A stretch of 33,028 nt of DNA, from NCBI RefSeq assembly GCF_002259645.1, contig NZ_MWWV01000022.1, forward strand, positions 1 through 33,028, in the 5' to 3' direction. The stretch's first letter is position 1, and each line of letters begins with the position of its first letter. Position numbers and translations under genes: made by a program. The stretch is from Bifidobacterium tissieri (GTDB taxonomy: Bacteria > Actinomycetota > Actinomycetes > Actinomycetales > Bifidobacteriaceae). Shown here in pieces: positions 28,956 to 33,028 of the stretch. The notes under the pieces are model-generated. The model made no database searches. It worked only from the letters and a program-made list of their open reading frames with translations, and was not told where the DNA came from.

Positions 28956-29032
28956 ACGGGCCACGCCAATTCAGGCTCAACCCCCAACCCGATCAAACTG
29001 ATCCAACCCAAACCCAGTCAATCCTCACAGAC

Positions 29033-29071
29033 AAAAACCGCGGCCTCCCTTACATGGAAGGTCGCGGTTTT
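29033..29071 (-). terminator. Rho-independent terminator of gnd
   Basis: AAAACCGCG-GCCT (29034-29046) pairs with AGGTCGCGGTTTT (29059-29071) through a 13-bp stem with one G-U type mismatch and a 12-base loop. On the minus strand the stem is followed by a run of five Ts. It lies 57 bases past the gnd stop codon. Confidence 0.85.
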
Positions 29072-29127
29072 CCCAACTCCGGAATTCTCATGCGATTCCC
29101 CGAGTCAGCGAATCAGCCTAGCGGTAA

Positions 29128-30582
29128 TCAGGCCTGCTTGATCTCCTCCTGGCCGGGCTCGGTCCACAGCGTGTGGAAGACACCGGGCTCGTCCACACGC
29201 TGGTAGGTGTGGGCGCCGAAGAGGTCGCGCTGACCCTGGATCAGGGCGGCGGGCAGACGCTTGGAGCGCAGACCATCGTAGTAGGCCAGCGAGCTGGAGA
29301 ACACCGGCATCGGGATGCCGAAGCTGATGGCGCGGGAGATCACGCGACGCCACGAACGCTGCACGGTCTCCACCGCGTCCTTGAAGTACGGGGCGAACAG
29401 CAGCGACACGTTGGCCTCGCCGGACTCGAACGCCTCGGAGATACGGTTGAGGAACTGGGCGCGAATGATGCAGCCGCCACGCCAGATGCGGGCCACGGCA
29501 GCCAGATCGATGTCCCAGCCGTATTCCTTGGCGGCCTCGGAGATCTCGTTGAAGCCCTGAGCGTAGGCCACGATCTTGGATGCGTACAGCGCCTCGCGAA
29601 TGTCGTTGATGAACGCCTGACGCTCCTCGAGCGGCATCGGCACCACTTCGGACGGGCCTTCGAGACCCTGCTTGGCGGCCTCCTCGCGCAGCTCGGTCTG
29701 CGACGACAGACCACGGGCGAACACGGCCTCGGCGATACCGGTCACCGGCACGCCCAGCGACAGGGCGGTCTGCACGGTCCAGGTGCCGGTGCCCTTCATG
29801 CCGGCGTGGTCGAGCACCACGTCGATGAACGGCTTGCCGGTCTTCTTGTCCACGTGGTGGAGCACTTCGGCGGTGATCTCGATCAGGTAGGAGTTGAGCT
29901 CGGTCTTGTTCCACTCCTCGAACAGGTCGCCGATCTCGGCGGGCTCCATGCCCAGGCCGCGACGCATCAGGTCGTAGCTTTCGGCGATCAGCTGCATGTC
30001 GGAGTACTCGATGCCGTTGTGCACCATCTTGACGAAGTGACCGGCACCGTCGGAACCGATGTGCGTGACGCACGGTTCGCCTTCCGCCTTGGCGGAGATG
30101 CTCTCCAGAATCGGGCCGAGGGTCTTCCAGGACTCCACGGTGCCGCCGGGCATCATGGACGGGCCCTTGAGCGCGCCTTCCTCACCGCCGGACACGCCGC
30201 AGCCGACGAAGTGCAGACCGCGAGCGCGGATGGCCTTCTCGCGACGCATGGTGTCCTTGTAGTAGGCGTTGCCGCAGTCCACGATGATGTCGCCGGGCTC
30301 CATGAGGTCGGCCAGCTGGTTGATCATGTCGTCGGTGGGCTCGCCGGCCTTGACCATGATGATGGCGGTACGCGGCTTGGTGAGGGACGCGACGAACTCC
30401 TCAAGCGTCTTGGCGGGAACGAACTTGCCCTCGTCGCCATGTTCGTTGATCAGGGTTTCGGTACGCGAGTAATGACGGTTATATACGGCTACCGTGTTGC
30501 CCTTGTGCGCCAGGTTACGAGCCAGGCTCGCTCCCATCGCCGCAAGACCGACAACACCGATATTGGCTTGTGCTTCGCTCAT
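29128..30582 (-). CDS. gnd: 6-phosphogluconate dehydrogenase, decarboxylating
   Basis: This 484-residue cytoplasmic homodimeric enzyme oxidises 6-phosphogluconate to ribulose 5-phosphate and CO2, producing NADPH. The N-terminal Rossmann domain has GVVGLAAMGASLARNLA and the NADP-selecting YNRHYSRT. The conserved GSDGAGHFVKMVHNGIEY segment carries the catalytic Lys and Glu (Lys185, Asn189 and Glu192 when counted from 30582). The SGGEEGALKGPSMMPGG loop and the C-terminal SYYDGLRS/GAHTYQRVD region complete the active site. Length matches the long, roughly 470-residue class. Two consecutive ATGs exist; the second (30582) is preferred because the GAAAGG site is only two bases from the first. It works after pgl. 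It has its own promoter and terminator. Confidence 0.96.
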   Translation of the reverse strand: MSEAQANIGVVGLAAMGASLARNLAHKGNTVAVYNRHYSRTETLINEHGDEGKFVPAKTLEEFVASLTKPRTAIIMVKAGEPTDDMINQLADLMEPGDIIVDCGNAYYKDTMRREKAIRARGLHFVGCGVSGGEEGALKGPSMMPGGTVESWKTLGPILESISAKAEGEPCVTHIGSDGAGHFVKMVHNGIEYSDMQLIAESYDLMRRGLGMEPAEIGDLFEEWNKTELNSYLIEITAEVLHHVDKKTGKPFIDVVLDHAGMKGTGTWTVQTALSLGVPVTGIAEAVFARGLSSQTELREEAAKQGLEGPSEVVPMPLEERQAFINDIREALYASKIVAYAQGFNEISEAAKEYGWDIDLAAVARIWRGGCIIRAQFLNRISEAFESGEANVSLLFAPYFKDAVETVQRSWRRVISRAISFGIPMPVFSSSLAYYDGLRSKRLPAALIQGQRDLFGAHTYQRVDEPGVFHTLWTEPGQEEIKQA

Positions 30583-30674
30583 CATTGCCTTTCGATAGAA
30601 CAGCGGGCGGCACGTTTCGTTCCGTGATCGTCGCCACGGTTCCGCCCATGAGCACGGTTTTCCCCGCGGTTAGA

Positions 30675-30683
30675 AGTATACCA
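30675..30683 (-). promoter_or_regulatory. Extended -10 promoter of gnd
   Basis: On the minus strand TGGTATACT combines a TATACT -10 box with the upstream TGn extension, about 90 bases before the gnd start. No good -35 box is found at normal spacing, which extended -10 promoters can tolerate. Confidence 0.55.
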
Positions 30684-30700
30684 TTGTCGCGAATAGTAGT

Positions 30701-30719
30701 ACCTTTTGAATTCAAAGGT
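30701..30719. promoter_or_regulatory. Palindromic operator-like site upstream of gnd
   Basis: ACCTTTTGAATTCAAAGGT has perfect 6-base arms ACCTTT/AAAGGT around a TGAATTC centre. It lies about 20 bases upstream of the extended -10 box, at the usual -35 position, so a bound protein could repress or activate gnd. The regulator is unknown. Confidence 0.5.
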
Positions 30720-30790
30720 TTCATTTGTCGGACACTGACAATCCCCATGTACCCCAGATTCCCATACACCCCATCGGATCTCGAATACGA

Positions 30791-30841
30791 CGATGCCCGC
30801 CGACGCGTTCCGCATATCGCGGACCGTATCGACGGGCATCG
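30791..30841 (-). terminator. Hairpin after the solute-binding protein gene
   Basis: CGATGCCCG (30791-30799) pairs with CGGGCATCG (30833-30841), and an inner CCGC/GCGG stem folds the loop. It lies about 107 bases past the stop codon of the upstream gene and before the gnd promoter. No U run follows, so efficiency is uncertain. Confidence 0.5.
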
Positions 30842-30947
30842 TTTCGCCGTGATGGCGGGATTCGGATTGTCAGATCAACGGATCACATCACCCACACGGA
30901 CGATTCAGACAATCGACTTCGACCGATAGTCCATAGTCCAGAGCCGC

Positions 30948-32291
30948 TCACTTGACCGTGAAGCCCTGGGTCTTGCCGAATTCGACGAGCTTGTCCTGCC
31001 ACGCCTTCACACCATCGGAGAGCGAGGTGTTCTTGTCGGTGAACGCCTTGCCAGCGTTGTCGCCGTAGATGTCGCGGGCGTGGACCTCGAAGGGCAGGAA
31101 CTGGTAGTCGGTGGAGACGTTCTCAGCGGCCTTGGCCAGCTCCTCGTTGTACTTCTGACCACCGAAGTAGTCCACGTCCTCACCGTCGGAGTTCTTCACG
31201 GTGGTAGCGTTGAGGAAACTGTCGCTCTTCATGGTGTCCAGATCGGCCGGGAAGGCGCCACCTTCGACACGGGTCTTGATGCCCTCGGCGTCATGGTTGG
31301 CGAACTCGATGAACTTGTAGGCCGCATCCTGCTTCTTGGAAGAGGACAGAATCGCCAGCGAGGAACCGCCGTTCTCGGAGTTGGTGGCCTTGCCGTCCTG
31401 GGTCGGCATCTGGGCCACACGCCACTTGCCGGTGGCTTCGGAGGCGGAGTTGACCAGCGTGGCGGGCATCCACGCACCGGTCATCAGCGAGGCGATGGAG
31501 CCGTCACCGAGGGCCTTGTTCCAATCCTCGGACCAGCCGACGGTCTTGGTGTCGATCAGGTCCTCATCGATCATCTTCTGCCAGAACTCGGTGAAGCTCT
31601 TGGCACCGGAGTCTCCGGTGAGATCGATGGTCACGGTCTTGCCGTCCGCGGAGGTCTTGAACGGCTGACCGCCGGCGAGCCAGACCATGGAGTCGTAGAA
31701 GCCTGCGTCGCCGGAGTCGGAGGTGATGTAGGAGCCGGTGGCACGGATCTTCTTGGCGGCCTCATAGTATTCGTCCCATGTGGTGGGGACCTGGGTCACA
31801 CCGGCCTTGTCGAACACTTCCTTGTTGTAGAACAGCGCCATCGGGCCGGAGTCCATCGGCAGGCCGTACACCTTCTTGTTCCACTGCACGGAGGCCCAAG
31901 TGCCGGGCGTGTAGAAGCTGTCGTAGCCGGAGGTCTTGGAGGTGATGTCGGCCAGCTGGTCACTGATCGCGTACTGCGGAATGGCGTAGTACTCGATCTG
32001 CGCCACGTCCGGAGCACCCTTGCCCGCCTGGATGGCGTTGTCGAGCTGCGTGTACTCCTTGGCGTTGGTGCCCACGTTCTGCAGGTCCACCTTGATGTTC
32101 GGGTTCTTCTCCTCGAACTTCTTCACGACATTCTTCAGCGTGGGCTCCCATGCCCAGACGGTAATCTCCGTCGTGCCATTGGAATCCGAGCCGCTATCGG
32201 ATGCGTTGGACGATCCGCATGCGGCCATCGAGCCCAGCATGGCGATGGCGCCGGTGACGGCGATCGCCTTCTTGAGTGCAGTGAACTTCAT
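30948..32291 (-). CDS. Extracellular sugar-binding lipoprotein of an ABC transporter (family 1)
   Basis: This 447-residue exported protein is expected to bind a mono- or oligosaccharide outside the membrane and deliver it to an ABC permease. The N-terminus is a lipoprotein signal, MKFTALKKAIAVTGAIAMLG, with the lipobox SMAAC and lipidated Cys25, followed by a Ser/Gly/Asp linker. The mature part begins EITVWAWEP and has family-1 features: FEEKNPNIKVDLQNVG, GKGAPDVAQIEYYAIPQYA, YGLPMDSGPMALFYNKEVFDKAG, VPTTWDEYYEAAKKI and GAWMPATLV. The start at 32291 has a very strong AAGGAGG site. No permease or hydrolase gene lies beside it: gnd follows and a transposase gene is upstream. Its ligand cannot be assigned. 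Confidence 0.92.
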   Translation of the reverse strand: MKFTALKKAIAVTGAIAMLGSMAACGSSNASDSGSDSNGTTEITVWAWEPTLKNVVKKFEEKNPNIKVDLQNVGTNAKEYTQLDNAIQAGKGAPDVAQIEYYAIPQYAISDQLADITSKTSGYDSFYTPGTWASVQWNKKVYGLPMDSGPMALFYNKEVFDKAGVTQVPTTWDEYYEAAKKIRATGSYITSDSGDAGFYDSMVWLAGGQPFKTSADGKTVTIDLTGDSGAKSFTEFWQKMIDEDLIDTKTVGWSEDWNKALGDGSIASLMTGAWMPATLVNSASEATGKWRVAQMPTQDGKATNSENGGSSLAILSSSKKQDAAYKFIEFANHDAEGIKTRVEGGAFPADLDTMKSDSFLNATTVKNSDGEDVDYFGGQKYNEELAKAAENVSTDYQFLPFEVHARDIYGDNAGKAFTDKNTSLSDGVKAWQDKLVEFGKTQGFTVK

Positions 32292-32309
32292 CGTTCCTCC
32301 TTGTTTCCC

Positions 32310-32334
32310 TGGCGTTCGAAGTCTCCGAATGCCA
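32310..32334 (-). promoter_or_regulatory. Hairpin in the leader of the solute-binding protein gene
   Basis: TGGCGTTCG (32310-32318) and CGAATGCCA (32326-32334) pair with one mismatch over a 7-base loop, just upstream of the ribosome binding site. A TTGT/ACAA inverted pair at 32351-32364 could be part of an operator. The rest of the gap to the transposase gene shows no clear -10 box. Confidence 0.4.
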
Positions 32335-32449
32335 GCTTCCATAACTTCCTTTGTCGTTGCACAAGTCCATTACGATGATCGACGATCAGTGGAGATGGTC
32401 CTTTCGAGGTGGTGACGTTTTCTTGGACTGTGATCCGGGAGGAGTCATC

Positions 32450-33028
32450 ATGGCGAGGTATACGAGGGAGCAGCGTCGGCGTGCGGTGGAGTTGTATGTG
32501 AGGTATGAGTGCTGCGCGGCGGACGCGATCCGGGAGTTGGGGTATCCCAGTCGTGAGGCGTTGCGTATGTGGCATCGGGACTGGCTCGAGGAACAGAGGA
32601 CGGGAATACCCTCGACGCGTGGCGAGCGGTATTCGCGCTACACGTTGGAGCAGAGGCGGGCCGCGGTGGACCATTACCTGACGCACGGGCGGCGAGCGAG
32701 CCGTACGATCCGCCAAATGGGGTATCCGAGCAAGACGCTGCTGGCCTCGTGGATTGACGAGCTCGCGCCCGGCGAACGCCGGCTTCGCCACGGGCCCATA
32801 CCTGAGGAGCTCAAGCGCGAGGCCGTGCTCAAGGTCGCGTCCGGTGGAGCGAGCTCGCGTGAGGCGGCGGAGGGATTGGGAGTGGATTCGTCGGTAGTGA
32901 GAAACTGGAAGCGGCGATTGCTCGACAAGACGAAAGGGGCCGCGGTGGCGAAGGACGAACCGGAACGCAAGGATACCGCACCGCAGGCTGATGCGGATGC
33001 GCTGCGCGGCGAGATCGCCTCGCTGAAC
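32450..33028 (+). mobile_element. IS3-like transposase OrfA, 3'-truncated by the window edge
   Basis: From the ATG at 32450, preceded by GGGAGGAG, 193 codons stay open to the window edge. The protein begins MARYTREQRRRAVELYVRYE and contains three related helix-turn-helix units: around residues 3-45 (ELGYPSREALRMWHRDW), 65-105 (QMGYPSKTLLASWIDEL) and 120-160 (EELKREAVLKVASGGASSREAAEGLGVDSSVVRNWKRR). A charged, probably coiled-coil stretch follows. This is the OrfA layout of the IS3 superfamily, in which a catalytic OrfB is usually made by frameshifting; OrfB would lie beyond the window. The left end of the element must lie between about 32340 and 32449, but its inverted repeat could not be fixed without the right end. 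Confidence 0.85.

Noticed and set aside
32288-32791. A 167-codon minus-strand frame spanning the solute-binding protein start and the transposase gene
   Set aside because: It overlaps two better supported genes and has no family features or ribosome binding site.

Overview
The window looks like a chromosomal segment of a Bifidobacterium or a close high-GC Gram-positive relative. This rests on GC-rich codon use, strong AAAGGAG/GGAGG ribosome binding sites, a GH2 beta-galactosidase beside a GPH-type lactose permease and a LacI regulator, a sortase-assembled pilus locus with very long pilins, and oxidative pentose phosphate genes. The species cannot be named from the sequence alone, and no rRNA, tRNA, prophage or CRISPR array was seen.

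Layout. (1) 1-5907, lactose module: a truncated permease gene (lacS, minus strand) diverges from lacZ (plus). lacZ converges on a lacI-type regulator gene across a strong bidirectional hairpin. Three related 16-bp operator-like sites of the form AGTAAAnnnnWTTAYT lie upstream of lacS, lacZ and the regulator, so one LacI protein probably controls all three. (2) 6130-7319: a two-gene minus-strand unit encodes an SDR close in sequence to 3-alpha-hydroxysteroid dehydrogenase/carbonyl reductase, followed by a small NTF2-like protein. (3) 7537-20078, pilus operon, transcribed right to left: a 2,921-residue tip-type adhesin with about 30 YAGGFxG modules, the major pilin (LPGTG), a class C sortase, and a second sortase-signal protein (IAKTG). 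Stable hairpins lie between several of the genes, and a G8 tract lies upstream of the promoter. An identical 20-bp stretch containing a perfect palindrome occurs twice at the end of the operon.

(4) 20456-26176, coenzyme A module on the plus strand: coaBC, coaX, a Rossmann/DUF2520 gene that is a good candidate for the missing ketopantoate reductase, panB, panC and panD. Together these cover ketoisovalerate and aspartate through pantothenate to 4'-phosphopantetheine. (5) 26177-29127: gene-poor sequence with short tandem repeats and two copies of a complex intergenic repeat built on a CTGGGTATTTCC motif. The copies bracket a small protein of unknown function and pgl. (6) 29128-30582: gnd on the minus strand, with its own terminator and promoter. 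With pgl it supplies the oxidative pentose phosphate steps after glucose-6-phosphate dehydrogenase. (7) 30948-32291: a sugar-type solute-binding lipoprotein with no permease genes beside it. (8) 32450-33028: the start of an IS3-like transposase OrfA that runs off the window.

The most interesting items are the duplicated palindrome in the pilus operon, the G-tract at the pilus promoter, the C-terminal overrun on the giant adhesin, the SDR/NTF2 pair, the DUF2520 gene in the pan cluster, and the paired CTGGGTATTTCC elements.
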